DNA from: Pseudomonas oryzihabitans
GTDB taxonomy: Bacteria > Pseudomonadota > Gammaproteobacteria > Pseudomonadales > Pseudomonadaceae
Reading direction: 5' to 3'
NCBI RefSeq assembly: GCF_006384975.1
Contig: NZ_CP021645.1
Span: 2,632,001 to 2,696,000, forward strand
Length of the DNA stretch: 64,000 nt
Shown: piece by piece, positions 1 to 11,031 of the stretch
How positions within the stretch are numbered: position 1 is the first letter of the stretch
How the letters are laid out: each line of letters opens with the position of its first letter
The notes under the pieces: model-generated
Told to the model about the DNA's origin: nothing
The model's input: the letters and a program-made list of their open reading frames with translations, nothing else
Databases searched by the model: none
Position numbers and translations under genes: made by a program

Positions 1-432
<432 letters not shown>

Positions 433-455
433 TCATCCGCACGCGGCGGCAGACA

Positions 456-1574
<1,119 letters not shown>

Positions 1575-1662
1575 TCATCGTGTGGTCTTTTGTTTCGGTG
1601 CGCGGCCAGCGCCCGCGCGCAGTCTGGCAAGGTCCGCCGCTCGGCTCAAGCCTTGCGGGCCA

Positions 1663-3021
1663 TCAGCCACGTCCGCGCAGCACCTCGTAGGTCTGATCGA
1701 GACTCCGGCGAGCCAAGGTGACCAGCTCGTCGATGGACTCGTGGGTGATGACCAGAGGGGGCGCGATGATCATGGTATCGCCCACCGCCCGCATCACCAG
1801 ACCATTGCGGAAGCAGTGCTCGCGGCAGAGCATGCCGGCGCCACCTTCGTAGCGCGCTCGCGTCTGCTTGTCGCGTACCAGCTCCAGCGCGGCAACCATG
1901 CCAACACCGCGGGTCTCGCCCACCAAGGGATGGTCGGCCAGCTCCGCCCAGCGTTTATGCAAATAGGGTGCCGTGCTGCTGCGGACGCGGTCGACGATGC
2001 CTTCGTCACGCAGGATGCGGATGTTCTCCAGCGCCACGGCGGCGGCCACCGGATGCCCGGAATAGGTGAAGCCGTGATAGAACTCGCCGCCCTCGTCCAG
2101 CACCTTGACCACTTCGTCGCGCACCACCACGCCGCCCATGGGCACGTAGCCGGAGGTGAGGCCCTTGGCGATGGGCATCAGATCCGGGGTATTGCCGTAG
2201 TACTGGCTGCCGAACCACTCGCCGGTCCGGCCGAAGCCGCAGATGACCTCGTCGGCGATGAACAGGATGTCGTACTTGGCGAGGATCTGGCGTACCCGCG
2301 GCCAGTAGCTTTCGGGCGGAATGATCACACCACCGGCGCCCTGGATCGGCTCGGCGATGAAGGCGGCGACCCGCTCCTCGCCGACTTCGAGGATCTTTCG
2401 CTCCAGCTGATCGGCCGCCCAGATGCCGAATTCCTCCGGACTCTTCTCGCCGCCTTCGCCGAACCAGTAGGGCTGCGGGATGTGCACGATGTCGGGGAGC
2501 AGGCCACCCTGCTCGTGCATCGCCGCCATGCCGCCCAGACTGGCACCCGCCATGGTCGAGCCGTGGTAGCCATTCCAGCGGCCGATGACCACCCGCTTCT
2601 CCGGCTGGCCCTTGATCGCCCAATAATGGCGCACCAGACGCAGTACGGTGTCGTTGGCTTCCGAGCCCGAGCCGGTGAAGAAGACGTGGTTCATTCCTTC
2701 CGGTGCCAGTTCGGCGATGGCCTTGGCCAGCTCCAGCGCCGGCGGGTGGGCGGTCTGGAAGAACAGGTTGTAGTAGGGCAGCTCGCGCATCTGCCGGCTG
2801 GCGGCCTCCACCAGTTCCTCGCGGCCATAGCCGACGTTGACGCACCACAGCCCGGCCATGCCGTCGAGGATGCGCTGGCCGTCGCTGTCCCAGAGGTGAA
2901 CGCCAGCGGCCTTGGTGATGATGCGCGCGCCCTTTTCGTTGAGCTGGCGGTAGTCGGTGAAGGGCGCCAACAGATGCCGACGACTCAGATCCTGCCAATG
3001 GGCGGTGGTAAAGGTAGTCAC
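1663..3021 (-). CDS. spuC: Putrescine--pyruvate aminotransferase SpuC
   Basis: Class III PLP-dependent aminotransferase, 452 aa. It transfers the amino group of putrescine, and perhaps cadaverine or spermidine-derived amines, to pyruvate, giving 4-aminobutanal and alanine. Visible motifs are the phosphate-binding [10 protein letters not shown] (about 115-124), the acidic cofactor residue in [15 protein letters not shown] (Asp257) and the Schiff-base lysine in [13 protein letters not shown] (Lys286). It lies 22 bp downstream of spuB and upstream of spuD, consistent with one operon that imports and degrades polyamines. Class III enzymes are hard to split by sequence, but the operon makes SpuC the clear choice. 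Confidence 0.94.
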   Translation of the reverse strand: MTTFTTAHWQDLSRRHLLAPFTDYRQLNEKGARIITKAAGVHLWDSDGQRILDGMAGLWCVNVGYGREELVEAASRQMRELPYYNLFFQTAHPPALELAKAIAELAPEGMNHVFFTGSGSEANDTVLRLVRHYWAIKGQPEKRVVIGRWNGYHGSTMAGASLGGMAAMHEQGGLLPDIVHIPQPYWFGEGGEKSPEEFGIWAADQLERKILEVGEERVAAFIAEPIQGAGGVIIPPESYWPRVRQILAKYDILFIADEVICGFGRTGEWFGSQYYGNTPDLMPIAKGLTSGYVPMGGVVVRDEVVKVLDEGGEFYHGFTYSGHPVAAAVALENIRILRDEGIVDRVRSSTAPYLHKRWAELADHPLVGETRGVGMVAALELVRDKQTRARYEGGAGMLCREHCFRNGLVMRAVGDTMIIAPPLVITHESIDELVTLARRSLDQTYEVLRGRG

Positions 3022-3043
3022 GAAGCCTCTCCTCGGATCGCGC

Positions 3044-4402
3044 TCAGACGCTGAGCAGCAGGAATTCCCGCTCCCACGAACTGATCACGCGCTTGTAATT
3101 CTCGTGTTCGGCGCGCTTCACCGCGACGTAGCCGCGGGTGAAGCGATTGCCCAGATAGCGTTCCAGGGTCGCCGACTGCTCCATGCGCTCCAGGGCCGCT
3201 TCCAGGGTCAGCGGCAGACGCAGGTTGCGCCGCTCGTAGCCACGCCCCTGTACCGGCGCGCTCGGCTCGACGCCTTCCACCATGCCCAGGTAGCCGCACA
3301 GCAGGCTGGCCGCGAGAGCCAGATAGGGGTTGGCATCGGCACCGGCCAGGCGATTCTCCACCCGGCGATTCTGCGGATCGGATTCCGGCACCCGCAGGCC
3401 GACGGTACGGTTCTCCTCACCCCACTCCACGTTCACCGGCGCCGAGGTATCGGGCAGGAAGCGGCGGAAGGAATTGACGTTGGGCGCGAACAGCGGCAAG
3501 GCCTCGGGGATGTACTTCTGCAAGCCGCCAATGTGGTGCAGGAACAACTCGCTCATGCTGCCGTCGGGATTGGAAAACACCGTCTTGCCGGTCTTGAGGT
3601 CCACCACGCTCTGGTGCAGGTGCATGGCACTGCCCGGCTCGCCGGTCATGGGCTTGGCCATGAAGGTGGCGGTCACGTTGTGCTTGAGCGCCGCTTCGCG
3701 CAGGGTCCGCTTGAAGACGAAGATCTGGTCGGCCAGGTGCAACGGATCGCCATGCCGGAAATTGATCTCCATCTGGGCGGTGCCTTCCTCGTGGATCAGG
3801 GTATCCAGATCCAGTTCCTGGGCCTCGCACCAGTCGTACATGTCTTCGAACAGCGGGTCGAATTCGTTGGCGGCATCGATGGAAAAGGACTGTCGCCCGG
3901 TCTCCTGGCGACCCGAGCGCCCCACCGGCGGCTGCAAGGGGTAGTCCGGGTCGTCGCTGCGCTTGGTCAGGTAGAACTCCATCTCCGGCGCGACGATGGG
4001 CTGCCAGCCGCGCTCGGCATAGAGTTTGAGTACCTTCTTGAGCAGATTGCGCGGCGACAGCTCGATGGGAATGCCGCGCTTGTCGTAGGTGTCGTGGATC
4101 ACCAGGGCGGTGGGCTCCAGTGCCCAGGGCACCAGGAACACCGCGCGGTCGTCCGGCCGGCAGTGCATGTCGATATCGGCCGGATCGAGCAACTCGTAGT
4201 AGATGTCGTCGTCGACGTAGTCGCCGGTCACGCTCTGCAGGAGCACGCTCTCCGGCAGGCGCATGCCCTTTTCATTGAGGAACTTGGCGGTGGGAGAAAT
4301 CTTGCCGCGGGCGATGCCGGTCAGGTCGGCGACCAGGCATTCCACTTCCGTGATCTTGCGTTCTTTCAACCAGGCGGTCAGCCGGTCAAGCGGGGTGCTC
4401 AT
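3044..4402 (-). CDS. spuB: Glutamate--polyamine ligase SpuB (glutamine synthetase family)
   Basis: Glutamine-synthetase-fold ligase of 452 aa, in the gamma-glutamylpolyamine synthetase (PuuA/SpuB) branch: it couples glutamate to a polyamine using ATP. The N-terminal beta-grasp part contains [14 protein letters not shown]; the catalytic part has [43 protein letters not shown] and [16 protein letters not shown], which are the metal, ATP and glutamate-site motifs. The ATG at 4400-4402 is chosen because homologues begin near [15 protein letters not shown]; the open frame extends farther upstream but overlaps spuA. Stop of spuA and start of spuB are about 34 bp apart, so the two are probably co-transcribed. 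Confidence 0.93.
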   Translation of the reverse strand: MSTPLDRLTAWLKERKITEVECLVADLTGIARGKISPTAKFLNEKGMRLPESVLLQSVTGDYVDDDIYYELLDPADIDMHCRPDDRAVFLVPWALEPTALVIHDTYDKRGIPIELSPRNLLKKVLKLYAERGWQPIVAPEMEFYLTKRSDDPDYPLQPPVGRSGRQETGRQSFSIDAANEFDPLFEDMYDWCEAQELDLDTLIHEEGTAQMEINFRHGDPLHLADQIFVFKRTLREAALKHNVTATFMAKPMTGEPGSAMHLHQSVVDLKTGKTVFSNPDGSMSELFLHHIGGLQKYIPEALPLFAPNVNSFRRFLPDTSAPVNVEWGEENRTVGLRVPESDPQNRRVENRLAGADANPYLALAASLLCGYLGMVEGVEPSAPVQGRGYERRNLRLPLTLEAALERMEQSATLERYLGNRFTRGYVAVKRAEHENYKRVISSWEREFLLLSV

Positions 4403-4436
4403 AAAGACCTCGAAGGTTCGAGCGGGATAGATAGCC

Positions 4437-5186
4437 TCAACGAGCGGCAGCGCGCTCCTTGCAAGCGGTGCCGAACGCCTTGAACAAGGCAAGGTACACG
4501 GGATGGCTGCGCACCTTCCATTCCGGGTGCCACTGCACGCCGCAGGCGAAGGTACGGGCATCCTTGACCGAGACGGCCTCGATCAGGCCGTCGGGGGCGA
4601 GCGCCTCGGCACGCAGGCCAGGCGCGAGGCGGTCGATACCCTGGCCGTGGATGGAATTCACCTCGAAGCGTGCCGGCAGCGCTAGCGCCTCGAACAGGCC
4701 ACCAGGCTGGACCTCGACCGGGTGGTGCAAGCCGTAGTGCTCTTCCAGCGTCTCGCCGCGCTCGCGGTGATCCATGAAGGGGCCGGCTTCGTGCACCTTC
4801 TGGTGCAGGCTGCCGCCGAAGGCCACGTTCATCTCTTGGAAACCCCGGCAGATGCCCAGTACCGGAACACCGGCGGCCACGGCTGCACGCAGCAACGGCA
4901 GGGTCACGGCATCGCGCGCGGCATCGTGCAGGGTACCGGGCTCGCTGGGAGTCCCCTGGTAGTGGTGGGGCTCGACATTGGACGGCGACCCGGTGAACAG
5001 CAGGCCGTCGAGGCGCTCGACCAGCGCCTCGGTGGCAATCAGCTCGGCCAGGGCGGGAATCACCAGGGGCATGCCCTCGGCCCCCTCCACCACGGCCCGC
5101 AAATACTTGTCGCCAGCGATGTGAAAGGGATGCAGACCGAGTTGCTTGGTACAGGCTGTAACACCGATGAGCGGCAGCGCAGGCAT
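4437..5186 (-). CDS. spuA: Gamma-glutamyl-GABA hydrolase family protein SpuA (class I glutamine amidotransferase fold)
   Basis: Peptidase C26 / PuuD-type hydrolase, 249 aa from the chosen start. It cleaves gamma-glutamyl-GABA (or related gamma-glutamyl amines) to glutamate and GABA, reversing the conjugation done by SpuB/SpuI. The catalytic cysteine is in VPVLGICRGFQEMN (Cys113) and the His-Glu pair in CGVQWHPEW (His220, Glu222). An in-frame ATG nine codons upstream (5211-5213) is also possible; I prefer 5186 because MPALPLIGVTACTKQLGLH lines up with family N termini. Neither start has a strong Shine-Dalgarno. First gene of the minus-strand spu operon, divergent from spuI. Confidence 0.9.
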   Translation of the reverse strand: MPALPLIGVTACTKQLGLHPFHIAGDKYLRAVVEGAEGMPLVIPALAELIATEALVERLDGLLFTGSPSNVEPHHYQGTPSEPGTLHDAARDAVTLPLLRAAVAAGVPVLGICRGFQEMNVAFGGSLHQKVHEAGPFMDHRERGETLEEHYGLHHPVEVQPGGLFEALALPARFEVNSIHGQGIDRLAPGLRAEALAPDGLIEAVSVKDARTFACGVQWHPEWKVRSHPVYLALFKAFGTACKERAAAR

Positions 5187-5593
5187 GGGACACCGGGGGT
5201 GATCGGGGATCATCCGAGCCTAGTCTTGTTCGTTTTTTTTCACAACCACCGGCAAAAACTTTCGAGATTCTGCACAGACTCGCCCAAACGCACCCTATTC
5301 CAGGCCAGCAAATGCGCCAAAAATAGGCACCTTCGCACCACCCGCGGGCACACCTGCCTCCAGTTGACTTTGGCCTGCCTTTCGGATTGACTCCAGTGTG
5401 GTAACTCCGCTGATTGATATTTTTAACAGGGGCGCTGGCAAAGCGTCGGAGCGCAGGCGAGACCGTACTCTCAGGTCGCTGTCGGATCGACAGCGGGCAC
5501 TCGTGCCCTCACTGCGGTTGGCCCACTGGGCAAACAGGCGCGTCAGGCGCTAACCGTTTTGTCGAGCGCAGCCAAAAGCAAAGGTGTTTCATC
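5187..5593. promoter_or_regulatory. spuA-spuI divergent intergenic region with hairpin-rich spuI leader
   Basis: About 400 bp between the divergent spuA and spuI starts, without a convincing gene. The part near spuA is AT-rich (a T8 run near 5234 and an AT-rich stretch at 5417-5427) and probably holds both promoters. The spuI-proximal half can fold strongly: a 6-bp hairpin GCTGTC/GACAGC at 5478-5494 abuts a 5-bp hairpin GGGCA/TGCCC at 5495-5508. Regulation of spu genes by polyamines is known in Pseudomonas; the role of these hairpins is unknown. Confidence 0.5.
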
Positions 5594-6970
5594 ATGTCGG
5601 TACCCCCGCGTGCCGTTCGTTTGGATGAAGCGACCGACTTCCTCAGGGAACATCCTGAGGTCCAGTTCGTCGATCTTCTGATTGCGGATATGAATGGCGT
5701 GGTGCGTGGCAAACGCATCGAGCGCAACAATCTGCCCAAAGTCTTCGAGAAAGGAATCAACCTCCCCGCTTCGCTCTTCGCCCTCGATATCACCGGCTCC
5801 ACCGTCGAAAGCACCGGCCTCGGGCTCGACATCGGCGACGCCGACCGCGTCTGCTTCCCCATCACCGGCACCCTCTCCATGGAGCCCTGGCAGAAGCGCC
5901 CCACCGCGCAACTGCTGATGACCATGCACGAGATGGAAGGCGAGCCCTTCTTCGCCGACCCCCGTGAAGTCCTCCGCCAGGTCGTCCAACGCTTCGACGA
6001 ACTGGGCCTCACCGTCTGCGCCGCCTTCGAGTTGGAGTTCTATCTGATCGATCAGGAGAACATCAACGGCCGCCCGCAACCACCGCGCTCGCCCATCTCC
6101 GGCAAGCGGCCCCAGTCGGTCCAGGTCTATTCCATGGACGATCTGGACGAATACGCCGACTGCCTGCAGGACATCATCGACGGCGCCCGCGCCCAGGGCA
6201 TTCCGGCCGATGCCATCGTCGCCGAATCCGCGCCGGCCCAGTTCGAGGTCAACCTCAACCACGTCGCCGATCCGATCAAGGCCTGCGACTACGCCGTGCT
6301 GCTCAAGCGCCTGATCAAGAACGTCGCCTATGACCATGAGATGGACACCACCTTCATGGCCAAGCCCTATCCGGGCCAGGCGGGCAATGGTTTGCACGTG
6401 CACATTTCCCTGCTGGACAAGGACGGCCACAACATCTTCGCCGGCGAGGATCCCGAGCAGAACGCCGCGTTGCGTCACGCCATCGGCGGTGTGCTCGAGA
6501 CCCTACCGGCCTGCATGGCCTTCCTCTGCCCCAACGTGAACAGCTACCGCCGCTTCGGTTCGCAGTTCTTCGTGCCCAATGCACCGAGCTGGGGCCTGGA
6601 CAACCGCACCACCGCCCTGCGTGTCCCTACCGGCACGCCGGAAGCGCACCGTATCGAGCATCGGGTGGCTGGCGCCGATGCCAACCCCTACTTGCTGCTG
6701 GCTGGCGTCCTCGCTGGCGTTCACCACGGCCTGACCCGGCAGATCGAACCCGGTCCGGTCACCGAGGGCAACTCCTACGAGCAGCACGAGCAGAGCCTGC
6801 CGAACAACCTGCGCGACGCCCTGCGCTACCTGGACGACAGCTCGGTGATGGCGGAGTACATAGATCCCAAGTACATCGACATCTTCGTCGCCTGCAAGGA
6901 GCACGAGCTGGAGGAGTTCGAGCACTCCATCTCCGACCTCGAGTACAACTGGTACCTGCATACCGTGTAA
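5594..6970 (+). CDS. spuI: Glutamate--polyamine ligase SpuI (glutamine synthetase family)
   Basis: Second gamma-glutamylpolyamine synthetase paralogue, 458 aa. It should ligate glutamate to putrescine or related amines with ATP, the first step of the gamma-glutamylation route. Motifs are VDLLIADMNGVVRGKR near the N terminus, CAAFELEFYLID, APAQFEVNLNHVADPIKACD, FMAKPYPGQAGNGLHVHIS and [16 protein letters not shown]. The ATG at 5594 matches homologues (MSVPPRAVRLDEATDFLREHPEV); a longer open frame upstream would run through the structured leader. It is divergent from spuABCDE, as in P. aeruginosa. A 10-bp inverted repeat (6980-7004) follows the stop but lacks a clear T-run. Confidence 0.93.
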   Translation: MSVPPRAVRLDEATDFLREHPEVQFVDLLIADMNGVVRGKRIERNNLPKVFEKGINLPASLFALDITGSTVESTGLGLDIGDADRVCFPITGTLSMEPWQKRPTAQLLMTMHEMEGEPFFADPREVLRQVVQRFDELGLTVCAAFELEFYLIDQENINGRPQPPRSPISGKRPQSVQVYSMDDLDEYADCLQDIIDGARAQGIPADAIVAESAPAQFEVNLNHVADPIKACDYAVLLKRLIKNVAYDHEMDTTFMAKPYPGQAGNGLHVHISLLDKDGHNIFAGEDPEQNAALRHAIGGVLETLPACMAFLCPNVNSYRRFGSQFFVPNAPSWGLDNRTTALRVPTGTPEAHRIEHRVAGADANPYLLLAGVLAGVHHGLTRQIEPGPVTEGNSYEQHEQSLPNNLRDALRYLDDSSVMAEYIDPKYIDIFVACKEHELEEFEHSISDLEYNWYLHTV

Positions 6971-6979
6971 GCAGGGCCT

Positions 6980-7004
6980 GCCGACCGGTTCCGCACCGGT
7001 CGGC
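6980..7004. repeat. Strong hairpin after spuI
   Basis: Perfect inverted repeat GCCGACCGGT / ACCGGTCGGC around a 5-nt loop, 9 bp after the spuI stop. There is no oligo-T tail, so it may act as a weak terminator or 3-prime stabiliser rather than a classical intrinsic terminator. No gene was found in the remainder up to aguA (about 190 bp). Confidence 0.5.
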
Positions 7005-7195
7005 CATTGTCTCCGCCAGGCACCGATCGCCCTAAGGGCCACTTGCTCGCCTGACGCTCCTAGCCCCATAGGAGATAGACTGCGCATCACGAATCATCCT
7101 TGTACTCGCCGCAGCCCTCGCGTGTTCGCACCCGAGGCGTCTTGCCGGCCTTTCCCTTTTCAGCCCACGAAGACTCTGGACGGAGAGCCTTGCCC

Positions 7196-8293
7196 ATGAC
7201 CACCCTCACCACGCCGCGCGCCGACGGCTTCCACATGCCGGCCGAATGGGCCGACCAGCGCCAGATCTGGATGGTCTGGCCCGAGCGCCCGGACAACTGG
7301 CGCCTGGGCGGCAAACCCGCCCAGGCAGCCTTCACCGCGGTCGCCCAGGCCATCGCCCGCTTCGAGCCGGTCACCATCGGCGCTTCGGCCGGCCAATACG
7401 AGAATGCCCGCGCGCGCCTGCAGCACCCGAACATCCGGGTAGTGGAGATCAGCAACGATGACGCCTGGTGTCGCGACACCGGCCCGACCTTCGTCAGCGA
7501 CGGCCAGGGTGGCGTGCGCGGCGTCGACTGGAGCTTCAATGCCTGGGGCGGCCTGGACGGCGGTCTCTACTTCCCCTGGCAACGCGATGACCAGGTCGCC
7601 GGCAAGATCCTGGCCATCGAGAACCTGCCGGGTTACCGCACCCCCGATTTCGTTCTGGAAGGCGGCTCCATCCACGTGGACGGCGAAGGCACCCTGATCA
7701 CCACCGAGGAATGCCTGCTCAACGCCAACCGCAATCCGCATCTGGATCGCCAGCAGATCGAGCGCTACCTCAGCGACTACCTGGCGGTGGACAAGGTCAT
7801 CTGGTTGCCCCACGGCCTCTACAACGACGAGACCAATGGCCACGTGGACAACTTCTGCTGCTACGTGCGTCCCGGCGAGGTTCTGCTGAGCTGGTGCGAC
7901 GACGAAACGGACCCCAACTACAGCCGCTGCCGCGAAGCCCTCGCCGTGCTTGAGCGCGAGACTGATGCCCGTGGCCGTGCCTTCAAGGTGCATCGCATCG
8001 TTACACCGGGCCCGCTGTTCTCCAGCGAGGAAGAGTGCCGCGACGTGGATGCCTGCCTGGGTACCCAGCCCCGCCGCGCCGGCGAGCGCCTGGCGGCCTC
8101 CTACGTCAACTTCCTGATCGTCAACGGCGGCATCATCGCCCCGACCTTCGATGTCCCCGAGGATGCCGAGGCCCTGCGCACCCTGCAGGCCTGCTTCCCG
8201 GAGCACGAGGTGGTCCAGGTACCCGGTCGCGAGATCCTGCTGGGCGGCGGCAATATCCACTGCATCACCCAGCAGCAGCCGACCGGTCGCTGA
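7196..8293 (+). CDS. aguA: Agmatine deiminase
   Basis: Peptidyl-arginine-deiminase-fold enzyme of 365 aa that hydrolyses agmatine to N-carbamoylputrescine and ammonia. The family start [23 protein letters not shown], the active-site segments [12 protein letters not shown] and [11 protein letters not shown], and the catalytic cysteine in LLGGGNIHC (Cys356) are all present. I chose the ATG at 7196; the open frame extends upstream without family similarity. N-carbamoylputrescine amidohydrolase (AguB) and the AguR regulator, linked to aguA in P. aeruginosa, are not next to it here, so the second enzyme must be encoded elsewhere. Its product would feed putrescine into the neighbouring spu pathway. 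Confidence 0.94.
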   Translation: MTTLTTPRADGFHMPAEWADQRQIWMVWPERPDNWRLGGKPAQAAFTAVAQAIARFEPVTIGASAGQYENARARLQHPNIRVVEISNDDAWCRDTGPTFVSDGQGGVRGVDWSFNAWGGLDGGLYFPWQRDDQVAGKILAIENLPGYRTPDFVLEGGSIHVDGEGTLITTEECLLNANRNPHLDRQQIERYLSDYLAVDKVIWLPHGLYNDETNGHVDNFCCYVRPGEVLLSWCDDETDPNYSRCREALAVLERETDARGRAFKVHRIVTPGPLFSSEEECRDVDACLGTQPRRAGERLAASYVNFLIVNGGIIAPTFDVPEDAEALRTLQACFPEHEVVQVPGREILLGGGNIHCITQQQPTGR

Positions 8294-8311
8294 GTTTTTT
8301 CTGCGGCAATG

Positions 8312-8339
8312 AAAAAGCCCGTCTTGCGACGGGCTTTTT
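8312..8339. terminator. Bidirectional terminator between aguA and the porin gene
   Basis: Hairpin AAGCCCGTC-TTGC-GACGGGCTT with A5 on the left and T5 on the right, so it can act for both convergent genes. Confidence 0.88.
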
Positions 8340-8356
8340 CTTGACCTGGACGCGGC

Positions 8357-9718
8357 TTAGAGCAGCGGCAGGGTGTAGCTGACGATCAGACGGTTCTCGT
8401 CCTGATCACGCTGGCTGGCAGCCGGCAGATCGGTACGGTACATCGCGTTACGCCAGGTGAAGCCCAGACCTTTCAGCTGGCCTTCCGGAATGACGTAGCT
8501 GACGGTCAGATCGCGCTCCCACTCCATGGAGTCACCGGCAGCGGTACGGATGTTGTCGCCACGCTGGTAGATGACACCAGCGGTCAGGCCTTTCGCGCCC
8601 AGCTGACCGAAGTCATAGGAGTAGCGAGCCTGCCAGGTGTCTTCGCCGGAACGGGTGAAGTTGTTGATCTGGATATCGGTGATGGTGTAGGTCGAAGCGC
8701 CACCAGCCTCGTTCAGATACGGGAAGTTGCTCTTGCCATTGGTGCTCTGGTAACCCAGGCCCAGGGTGTGACCGTAGATGGAGTAGGTAAACAGGCCGCT
8801 GTAGAGACGGTTATCCACTTCGCCACGGGTACGGCCAGCGCCATAGTAGCCAGAAGCGCCATACAGGGCGCCCTGGGTGTCGGCGTCCTTGTTGTCGCCG
8901 TTACCCTTGCTGTTGAAATAGCGCAGGTCGGTCTTGAAGGTACCGTCGCCCAGCTTGACGTTGTGGGTCAAACCCAGGAAGTGCTGGTTGTAGAAATCTT
9001 CCAGCTGACCGAAGTAGTACTGCAGGGTCAGGTCTTTGGTGACCTTGTAGTCACCGCCAATGAAGTTGAACTTGTTGCTGTCACGCGCAGTGGCGCCGCT
9101 ATTGGAGCCGGCGATGGACAGTTGGTCCTGATCAGTGGAGTTGCGGTTCTTCGCGCTCTGCAATTGGCCGGCGGTCAGGGTCAGGTCCTTGATGTCCTTG
9201 GACGTGACCTGGGCGCCCTGATAAGTCTGGGGCAGCAGACGACCATCGTTGTAGACCGCGACCGGCAGCTTGGGCATCAGGGTGCCGTAGCGGAACTCGG
9301 TTTCGGAGATCTTCATCTTGGCGGTGGCGCCAACGCTGGAGAATTCGTGCACGGAGCTGTTGTCCGTATCACGCGGGAACATGGTGCCCGGCTGGTTGGA
9401 GTTGGTGGAGCGACCGGCATGGCCGCTGCCGTCGAGGCGCAGGCCCAGCATGCCAACGGCGTCGACGCCGAAACCAACGGTGCCCTGGGTGAAGCCCGAC
9501 TGATAGTTCAGCAGGAAACCCTGACCCCACTCTTCTACCTTGGAGGGGTTACGCGCAGCGTAGGAAGCCTCGTTGCGGTTGTCGTTGTTGTAATAGAAGT
9601 TGCGCAGACTGAGGGTCGCTTTGCTGTCTTCAACGAAACCGGCAGCGTGGGATGCGGCAATCAGGGACAGGTTCAGGCAAGCCGCGGAGACCGCGACTAC
9701 CAAGGGCTTCTTGACCAT
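8357..9718 (-). CDS. OprD-family outer-membrane porin (OprE-like)
   Basis: Outer-membrane beta-barrel porin of 453 aa, usual for the OprD/OprE family, which takes up small amino acids, organic acids or other solutes. It has a signal peptide (MVKKPLVVAVSAACLNLSLIAASHAA), the mature start GFVEDSKATLSLRNFYYN, alternating amphipathic strands, and a C-terminal strand ending SYTLPLL. Position next to aguA matches oprE of P. aeruginosa. The substrate cannot be read from sequence; the polyamine neighbourhood is suggestive only. Shares the terminator at 8312-8339 with aguA. Confidence 0.9.
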   Translation of the reverse strand: MVKKPLVVAVSAACLNLSLIAASHAAGFVEDSKATLSLRNFYYNNDNRNEASYAARNPSKVEEWGQGFLLNYQSGFTQGTVGFGVDAVGMLGLRLDGSGHAGRSTNSNQPGTMFPRDTDNSSVHEFSSVGATAKMKISETEFRYGTLMPKLPVAVYNDGRLLPQTYQGAQVTSKDIKDLTLTAGQLQSAKNRNSTDQDQLSIAGSNSGATARDSNKFNFIGGDYKVTKDLTLQYYFGQLEDFYNQHFLGLTHNVKLGDGTFKTDLRYFNSKGNGDNKDADTQGALYGASGYYGAGRTRGEVDNRLYSGLFTYSIYGHTLGLGYQSTNGKSNFPYLNEAGGASTYTITDIQINNFTRSGEDTWQARYSYDFGQLGAKGLTAGVIYQRGDNIRTAAGDSMEWERDLTVSYVIPEGQLKGLGFTWRNAMYRTDLPAASQRDQDENRLIVSYTLPLL

Positions 9719-9939
9719 ATGTGCTCCAGGGGTGAATCGTTGTTATGCAGCCACCAGAGGTGTCAGCGCCTGCTGGTGATATGCCCGACGGGCTATGCGG
9801 AAGGGAAAGCTAGAGGGCTTTTGTTTCAATTTGAGGAATTTTTCTGTGCCTGATCGACTTTTTGAAACACGACCTAGAGCACAGTCCCCCCGCCACTGTC
9901 TTCCACGTTGCGAAAGCTAATTGCAAAAAAGCATTTCGT
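9719..9939. other. Intergenic region upstream of the porin gene
   Basis: About 220 bp between the porin start and the end of the diguanylate cyclase gene. No gene is supported. It should contain the porin promoter on the minus strand; I could not identify a confident -35/-10 pair. Confidence 0.3.
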
Positions 9940-10917
9940 CTAGCCGTGAACGATCTGATCTTTACCCTGACGTTTAGCCTGGTACATAGCTTCGTCTGCG
10001 CGTACATACAGGGTATCCAGCGACATATCCCCCTCCCGCAGCACGGCTAAACCCTGACTGATGGTTACTTTGAGTGGACCGTCGGTCGTGGGCACGGCGA
10101 GCTGGCGTACCGCCCGCTGTAGACGGCTTCCGATCTGTAGCGCGAGGTCGGCATCACAGCCGGGCAGCAGCAGTGCGAATTCCTCGCCGCCGATGCGTCC
10201 GAAGAGGTCGCCACGACGGGTCGTCTGAACACCACACTCGGCAACACGCTGCAACACCTGATCGCCCATCTGGTGACCGAAGCGGTCGTTGATCTTCTTG
10301 AAATCATCGATATCGAGCAGCAGGAAAGCCAGCGGCTCCCCTTCACTCTGGGCGAACTCGAAGGCGCGTTGCGCGCTCTCGAAGAAATGCCGGCGATTGC
10401 TGCTGCGGGTCAGCACATCGGTGGTAGCCAGCCGCTGCAACTCTTCCTCCATGCGTTTCTTGTCGGTGATGTCTTCGGCGATGCCCACCACCAGCAGCGG
10501 CATGCCCGCTTCGCTGCGCTGGCTAACGAAACACTTGTCGCTGAGCCAACGGATTTCGCCATCGGCGCGAATGATGCGGTACTCGCGCGATTCGATGGCG
10601 CCCTGCTCGATCACCTGCTCCAGGGTACGCTGGGCGTATTCGAGGTCGTCGGGATAGATGTTGTTGAGCCAGGTGCTGTAGTCGCTCAGTACCAGGGACT
10701 GGGAGCGGCCAAAGATCTGGGCGTAGGCGGGGCTGACGTAGATGATCTGGCGGGTGCGCCAGTCCAGGGCCCAGAGCACCGCGTTGACGCTTTCCAGAAG
10801 GGCGCTGAAGAGCTGTTCGCGGTCGCGCAGGCGGTCGGCCTCAGCCCGCGAATGCAGGAGCGCCAGAAGATTCTCTTCGGGGGTCGGAAGAGCGGACAGC
10901 GAGGGTTGTTCATCCAT
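9940..10917 (-). CDS. PAS-GGDEF diguanylate cyclase
   Basis: Predicted cytoplasmic diguanylate cyclase, 325 aa, making c-di-GMP from two GTP. A PAS domain with PAC motif spans about 35-155 (LFSALLESVNAVLWALD ... VVGIAEDITDKKRMEEEL), followed by a short linker and a GGDEF domain (about 165-322). The active-site loop is an intact GGEEF (243-247), and an allosteric inhibitory site RRGD lies five residues before it (234-237), so an active, product-inhibited enzyme is expected. No membrane segment is visible. The PAS ligand is unknown. It is downstream of desA on the same strand, with a hairpin between them. Confidence 0.92.
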   Translation of the reverse strand: MDEQPSLSALPTPEENLLALLHSRAEADRLRDREQLFSALLESVNAVLWALDWRTRQIIYVSPAYAQIFGRSQSLVLSDYSTWLNNIYPDDLEYAQRTLEQVIEQGAIESREYRIIRADGEIRWLSDKCFVSQRSEAGMPLLVVGIAEDITDKKRMEEELQRLATTDVLTRSSNRRHFFESAQRAFEFAQSEGEPLAFLLLDIDDFKKINDRFGHQMGDQVLQRVAECGVQTTRRGDLFGRIGGEEFALLLPGCDADLALQIGSRLQRAVRQLAVPTTDGPLKVTISQGLAVLREGDMSLDTLYVRADEAMYQAKRQGKDQIVHG

Positions 10918-10995
10918 ATACAGGTGCGCCTAGAGCGGGGTCCTAAAGGCGTTAGAGACCGCCAGGACCAGCCAGGTTCAATCCGTACTAGGGGT

Positions 10996-11019
10996 AGCCC
11001 ACCGGCTCGGTGGGCTTTT
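10996..11019 (+). terminator. Hairpin with T-run between desA and the GGDEF gene
   Basis: AGCCCACCG / CGGTGGGCT stem with TTTT on the plus-strand side. Both flanking genes are on the minus strand, so as a terminator it has the wrong polarity for desA; the hairpin itself is strong in either direction. Confidence 0.4.
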
Positions 11020-11031
11020 GTGAAACCCTTC

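Noticed and set aside
5425..5560. Glycine-riboswitch-like words (CTCTCAGG, GCGTCGGAGCGC) in the spuI leader
   Set aside because: The conserved blocks are not in the correct order or spacing for a glycine aptamer, so only an unspecific structured leader is reported.
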